Below are positions 27,724 to 37,214 of a DNA stretch of 53,051 bases, one piece after another (positions within the stretch are counted from its first letter, which is position 1; each line of letters starts with the position of its first letter). Origin of the DNA: Bodo saltans (Eukaryota > Euglenozoa > Kinetoplastea > Eubodonida > Bodonidae); NCBI GenBank assembly GCA_001460835.1, contig CYKH01002075.1:1-53051 (forward strand). Direction: 5' to 3'. The translations under genes were made by a program, and so were the position numbers. Under the pieces are notes generated by a model, which was not told the origin of the DNA, searched no databases, and worked only from the letters and a program-made list of their open reading frames with translations.

Positions 27724-30700
27724 ATGAGTGCAACGTTGCCATCCGTGGCACTTGACGTTGCTGGAAGCAGCGGTCTTGTCGGAGACGACAATCCAATCAC
27801 TCTTCGAACGGAGGTGTCAGCAGTGACTCACTCCTCAGCTGCTGCAGACGATGTTGTTGTGGTAGACGTCAACAATATTATTTCAAGTCTGTTAGAAGCC
27901 ATCACGAGTTTGGAGAAAACAGCACAATCAGTGACCTTCCTTGGGGACATGGCGGCGGAGCCGGTACCGGGAAGTGTCTCGCGCCCGTCGTCGAGTGGTC
28001 AGATACCAACGGCGGATCCTCCCACCATATCAGTGAATGCTTCATCAACTCCTCGCGGCAATATGATTGACACCGCTGCAGGAAGCAACACTAACGGCGC
28101 GTCTTGGTTTGTAGACGCGATCCTTTCCAACGGACTCAAAGACCAAGAGATTCGATCAGCTGTCGTCTTAATCCGTAAAGCGGTGGAGTCGCTATCCACT
28201 GCGGCCCGCCTCAATAGCACCAGTGGCTCCGCTCGACAATTGTTGGTTGCCCCAACTCTGGGAGGAAGTGGTGGCAAGCTTGGAGTTCCTTCAGCGCAGT
28301 CGACGTCAGCGGCAGGATCTGCTCGAGGAATGACGCGGTTCGATGAGGTGCCGGCGCTATTGGGAGGGCTGTCGCCCAACGCACCGAGTCGATCCGCCTC
28401 AGTGAGAGGGGGAGCGGACAGTGGTGTCGGCAGTTTCCTTGGCTCTACCACACGCATTCGACAAGGCCAACAGCGGGCATTTGCAGATGTGGACGACATT
28501 GATCTCGCTCAATGGCTCAATGAAAACTACTCGCAAGCCCCAAAGCGCGCCACGAATGGCTTCGAGGTGCAGCTGGACGGTGGACCGGAGATCTCAATGA
28601 ACACGAACCTTGAGCCGTCAGATGAGTTCCTTGCAGATGAAGACAATGCACCTCCGTTACGCCACAACACAGACGCCGTACTGCAGACTGTTCTACCGCT
28701 AGTGGCAGCCTCGGACGCAACGTTACCTGGTGCAGAGGGAGAGGTGAGTGAGGCCCCGACAAGCCCTCTTGTCGCGTCGCCGCTGCCAGTGAAGCAACAA
28801 GAGCATCAGCCCCCATCTGCGCGAGCTGCATCCGTTCCTAACAAGGATTCTCAAGGTGGTGCAGCCTCACCTGCCAAGAAGCAAGGCAGCGTTTCCGCAC
28901 CAACCGCCGGCGCGACGGCAGAGGGCGCAGGGACCAAGTACACTCGTTCCACTCAGCGCTCATTCCCGGCTGCCAGCAGTCACAAGCGCACCTTGGAGTT
29001 ACTAGAACTGATGGACTGCCCCTATCTAGCGGATGTAGACTCCCCTGAGTTCGACGTGTTTTCTGCCCACGAGACGCATGGCAGCAACCTCCTCGTCTAC
29101 GTGGCGGGAAATATTTTTTCTCGGTACAATTTTGTTCGATCTCTTCAATTGGATGTTCCCACACTCCGAATCTTTTTTGAAACGGTGCGCCTCTTCTACC
29201 GCGATGTGAACCCATACCACAATACCATCCACGCCAGCGACGTTCTGCAATCTACACACGTGTATTTGTGTGTTGGAAATGTCAAGGAAAACTTTTCCGA
29301 TGTCGAGTTATTTGCCGTGCTGTTTGCCGCACTCGTACACGATGTGGGTCATCTCGGTATCGCCAACGCTTTTCTGATCAAAATTCGACACCCTTTGGCC
29401 CGACTGTACAACGACATATCGCCCCTCGAGAACTCCCACGCCGCACTTGCGTTCGCGTTGCTTGAACGACCGGAGTGCAACTTCTTCACGTCAAGCACGA
29501 CATTCAACAGGAGATTGTTCGACGACTTTAGAAGCCTTGTGATAGAGGCGTTACACGGGACAGACATGCGCCTGCACGCGGACCAAACGAAGAGTGTCGA
29601 GGGCATTCTAGAAGATGGCGTGATTGAAGACCACGAGGTCGGCAAGCTGCTCAAGGCAATTTTGCACGCTGCTGATTTATCCAACCCGATGAAACCTCTT
29701 TCTATTTACCTTAAGTGGGTCGATCGCGTCATGGCGGAGTTTTGGCAGCAGGGCGACGAAGAAAAGCGTCGGGGGATGCCGATTTCTATCCTGTGCGATA
29801 GGAACGGAACGAACGTGGCCAAGTCCCAAATGGGATTTATTTCATTTGTCGTGAAGCCGTTTGTGAAAGAACTTGCGCCGGTCCTCCCGAAGGTGTGGCT
29901 CGAGCGCCTCGACTCCAACTGGGCGGCACTTCAGCAGCTCACACCGGAAGTTGAGGTTGAGCGCGTTGCCCAAATCTCGTTCTTTGCGTCGAAACCGTGG
30001 GTGGATGTGGATGAGGAGGTCCATCCATCGTGCGTACAAGTGTTGTGCGGCGAGGTGTGCACCAGCATCTCCGATGAGAAGCTTCTTCAACCGAACGAGT
30101 TCGTCGCGAGCATCGAAGCCAACCATGTCCGAGTTGCAGAAGCAGCAGCGTCTGCCGCCGCAGCTGCAGATGCTGAGAGCCGCTGGAGCATGATTGCGCA
30201 TCGCGAAAGCGTTGCCGCCACAGAGACGGACGCCGCGACAACTGCCGACGACAGCCCACGCGAGGGCTCGTTCGAGTCTTCAACGATTCCCCCAGGAATC
30301 CTTGGAGGCGCAGATTCCTCCCAGAGCGAGGGGGATTTGACAAATCAACAGCAACGCTCCCACAGCCGGAACCCGTCAACCGGAGGAGATATCGTGAAGG
30401 CGCGGTTACTTCTCCCATCTGGGAAAAAAGAGCCACGGGCGCACCTTGGACATCATCAAGGCAGCAGCCGGTTGATGTCCGTGGACGTGGATGCGGACAG
30501 CACATCGTTTCATGTCGACACCATCCGGAAACTCACGTCACTCGCCTCCGAAGCATTTGCCAATCCCACTTCTACCACTGAGGCGGAGAAGAACGCGAAG
30601 AAATGGCTGTGCCTGTTGTGCGAGCTGGAACACGACCGCTTGCACCTGAGAGAGCAACTCATCGAACGATGCCAGCGTGGGGAGCGCCGCCCTGCCGTGT

Positions 30701-31305
30701 TGCTTGTTGGAAATGGAAGCCTAAGAGACGACGCAACAGATGCGTCCAGGTTCTCAGTGTTTTCATGCGCTCCTGATGCCGCTGTGGACGCCCTGCTGAA
30801 GGCAATACAACAAAAACAAGAGAATCACAAAGCCACAACAGATGAGGGAAATTCTACTTCCTTGCGTATTAGCACGTCATACTGTGGACCTTTGGCGAAG
30901 AGAATTCAGTTGCTCGAGCTGCTCAAGAGCTCATCGACAGACGCCATTCAAAACCTACTTAGCGCCACCACCACCTCGGCTTCCGTCACCGCCACCAAAC
31001 AACAGCAACATGCAGCGCTAAATATCCTTGCGCTTTTCCAAGCAACTTCTGTTGACCCAACGACTGGCGCCTCTGAGGCGGCGGCGGTCGCGTCCCCAAT
31101 GTCAACGATGTCCAATTCGGGCGGAGGCTTCAAAAAAAGAAACAACAACAAGAACACAGCTAGTAGAAAAAAAAGCTTTTCCAAGCAACTTCTGTTGACC
31201 CAACGACTGGCGCCACTGAGGCGGCGACGATCGCATCCCCAATGTCAACGATGTCCAATTCGGGCGGAGGCTTCAACGGTAAGCGCAAGCGAGTGTTATC
31301 GTTGA
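27724..31305 (+). CDS. class I cyclic-nucleotide phosphodiesterase, frame lost near its 3' end
   Basis: The frame has 1193 codons. The N-terminal about 430 residues are Ser/Ala-rich and of unknown fold. The catalytic HD domain spans about residues 440-745: YHNTIHASDV with H499, HDVGHLG with H539/D540, LHAADLSNP with H648/D651, the invariant glutamine in SQMGFI (Q702), and a GDEE..P signature. All metal ligands are present, so cAMP or cGMP hydrolysis is expected. A Ser-rich tail follows. The last about 56 codons are foreign: at 31134 a copy of the gene's own leader is inserted after a 102-bp duplicated segment, and the frame shifts into an Arg/Lys-rich tail ending at 31305. The original C-terminus continues in the frame ending at 31958. 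The catalytic part is unaffected. Confidence 0.85.
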   Translation: MSATLPSVALDVAGSSGLVGDDNPITLRTEVSAVTHSSAAADDVVVVDVNNIISSLLEAITSLEKTAQSVTFLGDMAAEPVPGSVSRPSSSGQIPTADPPTISVNASSTPRGNMIDTAAGSNTNGASWFVDAILSNGLKDQEIRSAVVLIRKAVESLSTAARLNSTSGSARQLLVAPTLGGSGGKLGVPSAQSTSAAGSARGMTRFDEVPALLGGLSPNAPSRSASVRGGADSGVGSFLGSTTRIRQGQQRAFADVDDIDLAQWLNENYSQAPKRATNGFEVQLDGGPEISMNTNLEPSDEFLADEDNAPPLRHNTDAVLQTVLPLVAASDATLPGAEGEVSEAPTSPLVASPLPVKQQEHQPPSARAASVPNKDSQGGAASPAKKQGSVSAPTAGATAEGAGTKYTRSTQRSFPAASSHKRTLELLELMDCPYLADVDSPEFDVFSAHETHGSNLLVYVAGNIFSRYNFVRSLQLDVPTLRIFFETVRLFYRDVNPYHNTIHASDVLQSTHVYLCVGNVKENFSDVELFAVLFAALVHDVGHLGIANAFLIKIRHPLARLYNDISPLENSHAALAFALLERPECNFFTSSTTFNRRLFDDFRSLVIEALHGTDMRLHADQTKSVEGILEDGVIEDHEVGKLLKAILHAADLSNPMKPLSIYLKWVDRVMAEFWQQGDEEKRRGMPISILCDRNGTNVAKSQMGFISFVVKPFVKELAPVLPKVWLERLDSNWAALQQLTPEVEVERVAQISFFASKPWVDVDEEVHPSCVQVLCGEVCTSISDEKLLQPNEFVASIEANHVRVAEAAASAAAAADAESRWSMIAHRESVAATETDAATTADDSPREGSFESSTIPPGILGGADSSQSEGDLTNQQQRSHSRNPSTGGDIVKARLLLPSGKKEPRAHLGHHQGSSRLMSVDVDADSTSFHVDTIRKLTSLASEAFANPTSTTEAEKNAKKWLCLLCELEHDRLHLREQLIERCQRGERRPAVLLVGNGSLRDDATDASRFSVFSCAPDAAVDALLKAIQQKQENHKATTDEGNSTSLRISTSYCGPLAKRIQLLELLKSSSTDAIQNLLSATTTSASVTATKQQQHAALNILALFQATSVDPTTGASEAAAVASPMSTMSNSGGGFKKRNNNKNTASRKKSFSKQLLLTQRLAPLRRRRSHPQCQRCPIRAEASTVSASECYR
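31032..31276 (+). repeat. 102-bp imperfect duplication flanking a 41-bp leader-derived insert
   Basis: Copy A is 31032-31133 and copy B is 31175-31276, with four substitutions between them (about 96% identity). Between them lie 41 bases (31134-31174), of which 40 match 27668-27707. The 143-base displacement is not a multiple of three, so the reading frame changes. Confidence 0.93.
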
Positions 31306-31958
31306 TTGCAGAGGCATCGGTTTCCCTCGAAGAGGATATGAGCGGTCGGGGCGGTGGTGTGGGCGATCTCAAGTCACCACCGATGAAGACGCCACTTGTG
31401 TCAACTAGCGACCGCAATGCAGACATTTTTAGTTCGCTTGGAGTACTCACCACGCTCATGACCCAACTTCTGATGCACCAGTGGCGCCACCACGACGCAG
31501 CTCACGGTAGACCACATTCAAAGGGAGTCTCTCAGCTTCCGCCGATTACTCATCATACCAATCAACACAACGCATCAAGCAGCAGCAGCAGGGCTACTCA
31601 CGGCAAGCTCAACGCCAGCGCGTACCCGGCGACAGGAACTTACTTAGCCCGCACTGCACTTAATGGGTGGAACCATAACAGCACTGCGACCAACACCAAT
31701 CGCTCTGCCTCAGCGCTCGATTATTCTTCTGTTTCTGAACCGACGGTAAGTGGTGGTGGTGGTGGCGCAGGGAATCACAAAGCCGTCGAGCTGTACGCCA
31801 TGCGGACACGCACGTTGCTTCCGCGGTCTTTCCTAGACAACGGTGTTGATGATGAGAGGCGCGATGAGTCGTCGTCGTTCCGTCGTGGGTTGCCTTCTGT
31901 ATGGATGCGCGAGCTAAAAAGCCGCAGCCCAGAAAATTCAGTTTTGGGAGACATTTGA
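31242..31958 (+). CDS. original C-terminal part of the phosphodiesterase, now out of frame
   Basis: The open frame begins at ATG 31242 within copy B of the duplication. The same residues (MSTMSNSGGGF) occur in the phosphodiesterase frame in copy A, which shows that this 238-codon stretch is the natural continuation of that gene. It has a Ser/Asn-rich tail with a short helical region (FSSLGVLTTLMTQLLMHQW) and no further domain. It has no splice acceptor of its own, so it is probably not expressed separately. If the insert is an assembly fault or confined to one allele, the intact gene would run from 27724 to 31958. Confidence 0.55.
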   Translation: MSTMSNSGGGFNGKRKRVLSLIAEASVSLEEDMSGRGGGVGDLKSPPMKTPLVSTSDRNADIFSSLGVLTTLMTQLLMHQWRHHDAAHGRPHSKGVSQLPPITHHTNQHNASSSSSRATHGKLNASAYPATGTYLARTALNGWNHNSTATNTNRSASALDYSSVSEPTVSGGGGGAGNHKAVELYAMRTRTLLPRSFLDNGVDDERRDESSSFRRGLPSVWMRELKSRSPENSVLGDI

Positions 31959-32736
31959 GCGGCTAGAGATTTTTTAAATTTTGTACATGAATATACTGCT
32001 GGAGTGGGAACACTTTTTTTTTTTGTACAGAAGCATATTATTTTTCCGAATTTGGAAGACATTTGACCAAATTGTGAACAAGACAACAAGCACACTCAAA
32101 GGGCCGCGAAGGAGGTTGACAGAAAGGACGGGATGCTCTCTGATGACAACTCGGCACCCGCGTGTGTGTCTTTGAATGGTCGTTCCTTTCGGTTTGGGGA
32201 CAATGAATTTTTTTTGTTGTTGCCGTTCTCTCTCGCCATTCCCCGCCCCCCTTCCGAATGGCTTTCCGCACTATTTCTTCCACTTTCCCTCTGAACAGAT
32301 GTGTTTTTTTTTCCTTTCTGTTTTTTTTTTTTTTAAATAAGATGTTTCTTGTCACCACCTACCTCTCTCTTTTCAAATACATCCACTACTGCGTTTTTTT
32401 TTTTGCCCTCTCATCGCCCAACACCCTTTCACACTCTGTACACTGCTCAACCCGTAGAGAACAAATAAACACGTTTTGCCCCCCTTCAATTCCTGTTGAT
32501 CAAAAACCGATTGCCTCGACGCACTCTAAATGAGAAAAAAAAAAAAAACAACAACCCCGAAGATGAACAGGAAATGTCCTATAGACAAAGCCTTAGATTC
32601 TCTTTTTTTAAAAAATAATTAATTGTTTTCCACTGTTCTTCTTTTATTTCTCTTCTTTTCTGCTGAAGCCCTCAGTCGTCAACACATATTTTATTTTATA
32701 GTACCGAGTTGTGCGTATATTAGCTCAAAAGCGCAA
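31959..32736. other. 780-bp intergenic region
   Basis: No gene recognised. There are several T tracts (32014-32024, 32308-32334, 32395-32404), an A run near 32534, and a pyrimidine-rich stretch at 32634-32662 with AG at 32667-32668 as the likely acceptor of the next gene. Small frames such as that at 32258 are translated pyrimidine tracts. Confidence 0.5.
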
Positions 32737-33213
32737 ATGCTGCGCCGCTCGTCGCTACGACCATTTATTGGCTCGTTCTTTCGGAATAGCAGCGCTGGAG
32801 GCACTAGCGGGGGGACAACAACAGGTGCCAACACATCTGGATACACCGGGGGAGGTGGTGCCATGCCGGATTTTTTCTCCGCGATGAACAACGGACAGGG
32901 GATCATGACTCCCCTACGAAACGGCGATTTCGGTTTCATTTATGATAAAGCGCTGGAATGGTGCAGCGTCTCGCATGCCCAAACCATCGCTCAACGTATG
33001 AATATTGATATGCGGGACATCAAATTCGAGTCGCAACCAGGCGGGCAGTTGCAGGTCACAGTGGATGCACCGCACGCGACGTCGCAGCAAGTGGAAGAGC
33101 TTGGGCGCGCGGTGATGCAAGAGTGCCCGTTGGCGCGGTTTCGTCAATCGCAAGTAAAGGATCCTCAAAAACAGATGCAGTGGTTGCGCTTGACAGACAA
33201 ATACGATCGCTAA
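32737..33213 (+). CDS. small mitochondrial protein, OsmC-like fold suspected
   Basis: The protein has 158 residues from ATG 32737; the frame runs upstream but that part precedes the splice acceptor. The start MLRRSSLRPFIGSFFRNSS is a typical mitochondrial presequence. A Gly/Thr-rich linker is followed by a compact domain: helix with a Cys (ALEWCSVSHAQTIAQRM), a beta strand (DIKFESQ then LQVTVDAP), a helix (SQQVEELGRAVMQ) and ECPLARF. The Cys-helix-strand-helix-CP order resembles OsmC/Ohr proteins, which use two cysteines to reduce hydroperoxides. The match is by pattern only. It could instead be a kinetoplastid mitochondrial protein that kept the fold but not the activity. The gene is intact. 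Confidence 0.62.
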   Translation: MLRRSSLRPFIGSFFRNSSAGGTSGGTTTGANTSGYTGGGGAMPDFFSAMNNGQGIMTPLRNGDFGFIYDKALEWCSVSHAQTIAQRMNIDMRDIKFESQPGGQLQVTVDAPHATSQQVEELGRAVMQECPLARFRQSQVKDPQKQMQWLRLTDKYDR

Positions 33214-33378
33214 AACGAATCATGCAACGCAAGTTTTTTTTGTTGCGATTGGCCGATCGTTTGTTTCTTTTGATCGCTTAAAAGTCTTTCCCCCCTCCTT
33301 TTCTCACTTCTCTTTAATGTTTGTTGTGAGGGCGTCAAAAGAACACAAAAGAGTGACTTTACACTTTTTTCACCGAGG

Positions 33379-36075
33379 ATGAGCTTCTCCTCTCCGCAGC
33401 CGCAAATATTGAACGTCCAACCTACTCCACGTTCTGTTGGACTTCCTCCTGCAGAGCTTCATGGAAACGCCCCCCTAACCTCATCATCGCCACCCCCGGC
33501 GACTCAGTACCTCACTATGCCCCACCCTGCGGCTAGCCCAGGTGGAGGTGGTGGAGGCAGCGGTGGAGTCACGCGCCATCACGTCTGGACTATTGGAACA
33601 AGCAAACGTAACACAAAGTCTGCATTGAGGAGCAGTGCCTTGGCTCGACACCAACAACAGCTACAAGACGGGAGGTCACCAGAGGGCCTTGGCGATGCAA
33701 CAGCAGCAGACAACTCAATGTCGTTTGATCAGCAAGTCCACTACGGTGTTGCCGGGTACCGTGCAGATGGCGGCGGTGTGAGCTTTTATCGTACCAGCGT
33801 TCATCGCAAGGACCCGCAAAATATTGTCCTTAGCCACGGCGTCATGACAAGAGTAGTCGACCTGAACCGCATGTCGATGTCGCCACCGCCTATGTCAGCG
33901 AAACAGCATTCTCGCACTTTATCTGGGGGTTCTATCGGCGACGATGCATCCACGACGCCGCCCCCTCCGATGCTCTCGCGTTACGATCCTCACCAAACAG
34001 TTGCGTTGTCCCCATGGTCCCCACGGGGAGATGACGGCACATTCTCGCTGGAAGAGGGACGCAGTGGCGGTGGTGACCACCTTCGAACGTCTCATCGATC
34101 TCGCTCCCCCGGCGGCGGAAGTAAACCCCGATGGAACACGTCAGCGAGAGTGCCTTCCGCAACACGCGGGGGCTCGCCACCCCCAGCACTTGAAGAAAAG
34201 CGAACAACCGCGCCGCTTCCTAGAACAAGAGCCTCGTCTCAAGGTCCAACCGCCACCACGGCACGTGAGTCGCGGGGTGGCGTCTCGCCACAGGCAATTC
34301 GATCCGCGTTAGCAAGTGGTGGCACCTCGCGTCTAAGTGGGGCTCCCGTCAGCGCGCCATCCGATCCGCAAGGGGCGCCACCTCCACGTGCTGCCAGTGT
34401 CAGTAAAGTAACCGTTTCATCTCCGCCTCGAACCCATCACCTTCAATCGTCGTCTGGCTCACCTCCAGGGCTGGCTATGTGGCAACGAAATGCTGGTGGT
34501 GGTGGTGGTGGTGGTGGTGGTGGCCTGTCGAGCAGAGCATCCAACTCTAGTATCCCCAATGCGTACCACCCACACCACCACAGCGTATCAATGTCACAAC
34601 AACTGACGACACATTCCACCACGGGTGGCGGTGGCGGCGCAGGTGCTGCTGCTGGGGGCAATCGATCCGCGTCCTCGCATGATTGCCGCGATTCTCGGTG
34701 CCTCCACAGCCGTGGCGACATCGTTGAGGTGATAGCTGCCAAGAGCCAAGTCCGTGCAATGGAATCCCACTTGTTGCACGAGGAGATACGCCGAGAGCAA
34801 CTTGCCTCTGCACTCAGCTCTGAGAGAGAACGAACGTTGCAACTCTCCCAGAGCCTTGCAAGGGCAGAGACATCACTACAGGCATCTCAGCAGCAGCTTG
34901 TTGATGGAGAGCATTGGCTGGACGAGTACCAGAGGCGCCACGCAGAGGCCAACGCGTTGGCGGCCAATGTGGAGGTTCTGGAGGCGACAGTAGCTCGGCA
35001 CCAAGCTACGATCGATCAGCAGCGCACGGTCATTCAGCGTCTTGAGAATACAGTGCTGGAACAGTCACGTGAGCTTGACGAGTGGAACATAAGATACCGA
35101 ACGTTGTCGAACCAACTCGCTGAAATGCAACATCACCAACAGCAGGTGCTGCAGCAGCAAGCTCAACAACAACAACAACAACAACATCATCATCATACCG
35201 TGAGTACTCTGGCATCATCGTCATCGCAGCACCATCACCACCCGTCGTCCTCCTCCAGGCCTTCATCACCACACCACCCCCACCATATCAACAACCTGCA
35301 GCAACGCCACGTTCCCCTCACGTCTTCGTCTGCAGACTTAGAAGCAGTACGACAGCGTGTCGCATCTCTCGAAGCGGAGCTAGACAAGGCCCGCGATGAG
35401 AAAACTGCCGATGAGAGGCTTCGAAAAGAGTTGTTGCGAGCTTTGTCGGACAAGGAGAGACAACTGGTAAGCCACGGAATCACTGCAGGGAGTGGCGCAA
35501 CGTCAAGTAGGGCAACTCCGCTTGCACCGACGCACAACTCGTTAGGTCCCACATCCTTCTACATGCAGCACGGTGCTACCTCCCATGACCAACATCTTCA
35601 CTCGACTCCAAAGCTTGCATCACCGCTTCCAGCGCCCTATTCTCCTAGCAGCGCACCGCAGCCTCAGAGTGCGGGCGGGTCGAGCCGCGCAGCACTGGAA
35701 TCAATTGCCACAGTAGGTGTGTCGTCGTACCGTACTTCAACGGTGACCACAGAAACGGTGGAACGCAGCAGTCATTCCGGCAGCGACCGCGGAGTCGCTC
35801 CCACCACCAGTACACGCGTTGGCGCAAGGTCGGCTGCGTCTACAGGGGGAGGTGGGGAACCTCCAGCAGCACTCAACAGCACTGCACCGCGGCATCCGAA
35901 TCATGATCCTGACACTACGATCATTTCCAACGAAACGCCAACAGACTCGATGATGTTGCTGGACGTCACTGGGGGGTCGGCTGGGGGAGACAACGATGAT
36001 GACGACATCAGCGGCGATGGTATTCCGGCTCCACCGCTTCTGGCACGAACGAGTGTGTCTCACAGACTTTTTTGA
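33379..36075 (+). CDS. Ser/Gly-rich coiled-coil protein with WTIGTS motif
   Basis: The protein has 898 residues from ATG 33379. The N-terminal half is disordered (S/P/G/R-rich, with a run of 10 glycines near residue 372). It holds VWTIGTSKR around W70, matching PWTIGTSSR in the gene at 21181. A long coiled coil spans about residues 446-605 (DIVEVIAAKSQVRAMESH onward), ending in poly-Gln and poly-His; a second helix lies at about 651-700. No membrane segment or enzyme domain. The layout suggests a cytoskeletal or flagellar scaffold protein (inference). Phosphorylation is plausible given many SP sites such as RSRSPGGG and SPWSP. The gene appears intact. Confidence 0.78.
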   Translation: MSFSSPQPQILNVQPTPRSVGLPPAELHGNAPLTSSSPPPATQYLTMPHPAASPGGGGGGSGGVTRHHVWTIGTSKRNTKSALRSSALARHQQQLQDGRSPEGLGDATAADNSMSFDQQVHYGVAGYRADGGGVSFYRTSVHRKDPQNIVLSHGVMTRVVDLNRMSMSPPPMSAKQHSRTLSGGSIGDDASTTPPPPMLSRYDPHQTVALSPWSPRGDDGTFSLEEGRSGGGDHLRTSHRSRSPGGGSKPRWNTSARVPSATRGGSPPPALEEKRTTAPLPRTRASSQGPTATTARESRGGVSPQAIRSALASGGTSRLSGAPVSAPSDPQGAPPPRAASVSKVTVSSPPRTHHLQSSSGSPPGLAMWQRNAGGGGGGGGGGLSSRASNSSIPNAYHPHHHSVSMSQQLTTHSTTGGGGGAGAAAGGNRSASSHDCRDSRCLHSRGDIVEVIAAKSQVRAMESHLLHEEIRREQLASALSSERERTLQLSQSLARAETSLQASQQQLVDGEHWLDEYQRRHAEANALAANVEVLEATVARHQATIDQQRTVIQRLENTVLEQSRELDEWNIRYRTLSNQLAEMQHHQQQVLQQQAQQQQQQQHHHHTVSTLASSSSQHHHHPSSSSRPSSPHHPHHINNLQQRHVPLTSSSADLEAVRQRVASLEAELDKARDEKTADERLRKELLRALSDKERQLVSHGITAGSGATSSRATPLAPTHNSLGPTSFYMQHGATSHDQHLHSTPKLASPLPAPYSPSSAPQPQSAGGSSRAALESIATVGVSSYRTSTVTTETVERSSHSGSDRGVAPTTSTRVGARSAASTGGGGEPPAALNSTAPRHPNHDPDTTIISNETPTDSMMLLDVTGGSAGGDNDDDDISGDGIPAPPLLARTSVSHRLF

Positions 36076-36393
36076 GGACACCACCCGTGAGCGCTTGCAA
36101 AGCGAACGCGAACGGAAGACAAGAAAATCTTGCGGCGTGCACACCGCACTGTCCACAACGAGGAGAGAATTTAAAAGTTGAAATTTCCTCCTCGTCTGTG
36201 GGAGAAACACAAATAGAGTGGCCCTACTACAATACACAGCCAGACTACATTCAAATTCATTTTCCCCTTTGTTACTTTTATCATTCAAGCTAAAACAAAT
36301 TGACGCTCCGTATTTGCTTTTCTTTTTTTTGTTGTTGTTCGTCTCTCTTGGAAAAAAAAGTAACTCCCAACACTTTCCCCACACCTCAAAAAA
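36076..36393 (+). other. 318-bp intergenic region
   Basis: No gene seen. A strong T/C tract (36317-36349) is followed by AG at 36359-36360, 33 bases before the Sec61-beta ATG at 36394. Confidence 0.6.
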
Positions 36394-36561
36394 ATGAAGG
36401 GTATGCAGAAGGGCCGTTTCCGTCAGCAGCAAGGCGGCGCTGTCAGTGATCTCGAGTCCACGGGCTTCGAGGTGCAGCCCATTCACGTGCTCTTTGGAAC
36501 CGTAGCTTTCGTCCTGACCGTGATTCTGCTCCACTTCTACGGAAAGTTCGTCGGTAAGTAA
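36394..36561 (+). CDS. SEC61B: Sec61 beta subunit of the ER translocon
   Basis: This is a 55-residue protein. A short basic cytosolic N-terminus (MKGMQKGRFRQQQGG) leads to a segment with the Sec61-beta hallmark: GFEVQP, then one transmembrane helix (VLFGTVAFVLTVILLHF) and the short tail YGKFVGK. In the family the helix is preceded by a conserved P-x-x-V and followed by HxxGK, both of which fit. It is a tail-anchored component of the Sec61 channel that aids protein entry into the ER. The pyrimidine tract and AG upstream support expression. The full length is shorter than human Sec61-beta (96 residues) because the N-terminal tail is reduced. The gene is easily missed because of its size. Confidence 0.85.
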   Translation: MKGMQKGRFRQQQGGAVSDLESTGFEVQPIHVLFGTVAFVLTVILLHFYGKFVGK

Positions 36562-37214
36562 GATTGTGCTTTCCTCCAACCGACGACGGAAGAGAATGCG
36601 TGTCTGTCACAAACATTATTACCGGGGCGATTTGGGGTGTGTGCAAAGTTTGAAATTTTTTTTCTTGCGTGTGTTCTTTCGGATGGGTCGAATTGTGGTG
36701 GCAACGTTACTTTCCTCCATCACTTCTACATGGGCTTATCGTAGGATTGATTCGAAAGTGGACCACATTCGCGCGGGTTGTCGTTCCCGAGGACATTTGC
36801 TCGGAAAAAATGTTCTCTCTGACGGTGGTGTGAGGGGAAACAAACAAACAAAATTCAAAACAAAAACAAGAAAACAAACAAACAGTGCGAAGGATGAGCA
36901 GGCGAGGAAGTAGCGGTTGTGCTTTGAAAGGACGATCTACATGTATTGTTCGTCCCCTTTTTGTGAATCTCTCGTACACACAGTGCTTCCTGTTCGTTTT
37001 GTATTGTGCGATTTTTTTTTTTTGATTGTGAATTGGGATCCAGTTTTCTCCTTCGTTTTGTTTTTTTTGTTTTTATTTTTATGTCAGGGGGGAAATAGCG
37101 AAAAGAAAAAAGACACACAAGTGCAACACAACACGCAAAGACAAAAAAACCCCCTTCGCCCCCTGCAGCCTGAACAAACGAACAGAAACCTTTTTTTTTC
37201 TCATTCTTTTCGCG
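36562..37214. other. 650-bp intergenic region
   Basis: There are T tracts at 36655-36665 and 37012-37023, an A-rich region near 36838-36885, and a pyrimidine-rich stretch with AG at 37167-37168 that is a fair acceptor for the next gene. A 76-codon frame from ATG 36683 to 36913 follows a T-rich tract (MGRIVVATLLSSITS at its start). Its second half is translated CAAA repeat and it resembles nothing known, so it is not called. Confidence 0.45.

Noticed and set aside
36683-36913. 76-codon frame after Sec61-beta as a small gene
   Set aside because: A T-rich tract precedes it, but the C-terminal half is translated CAAA repeat and nothing similar is known to me; left as spacer.
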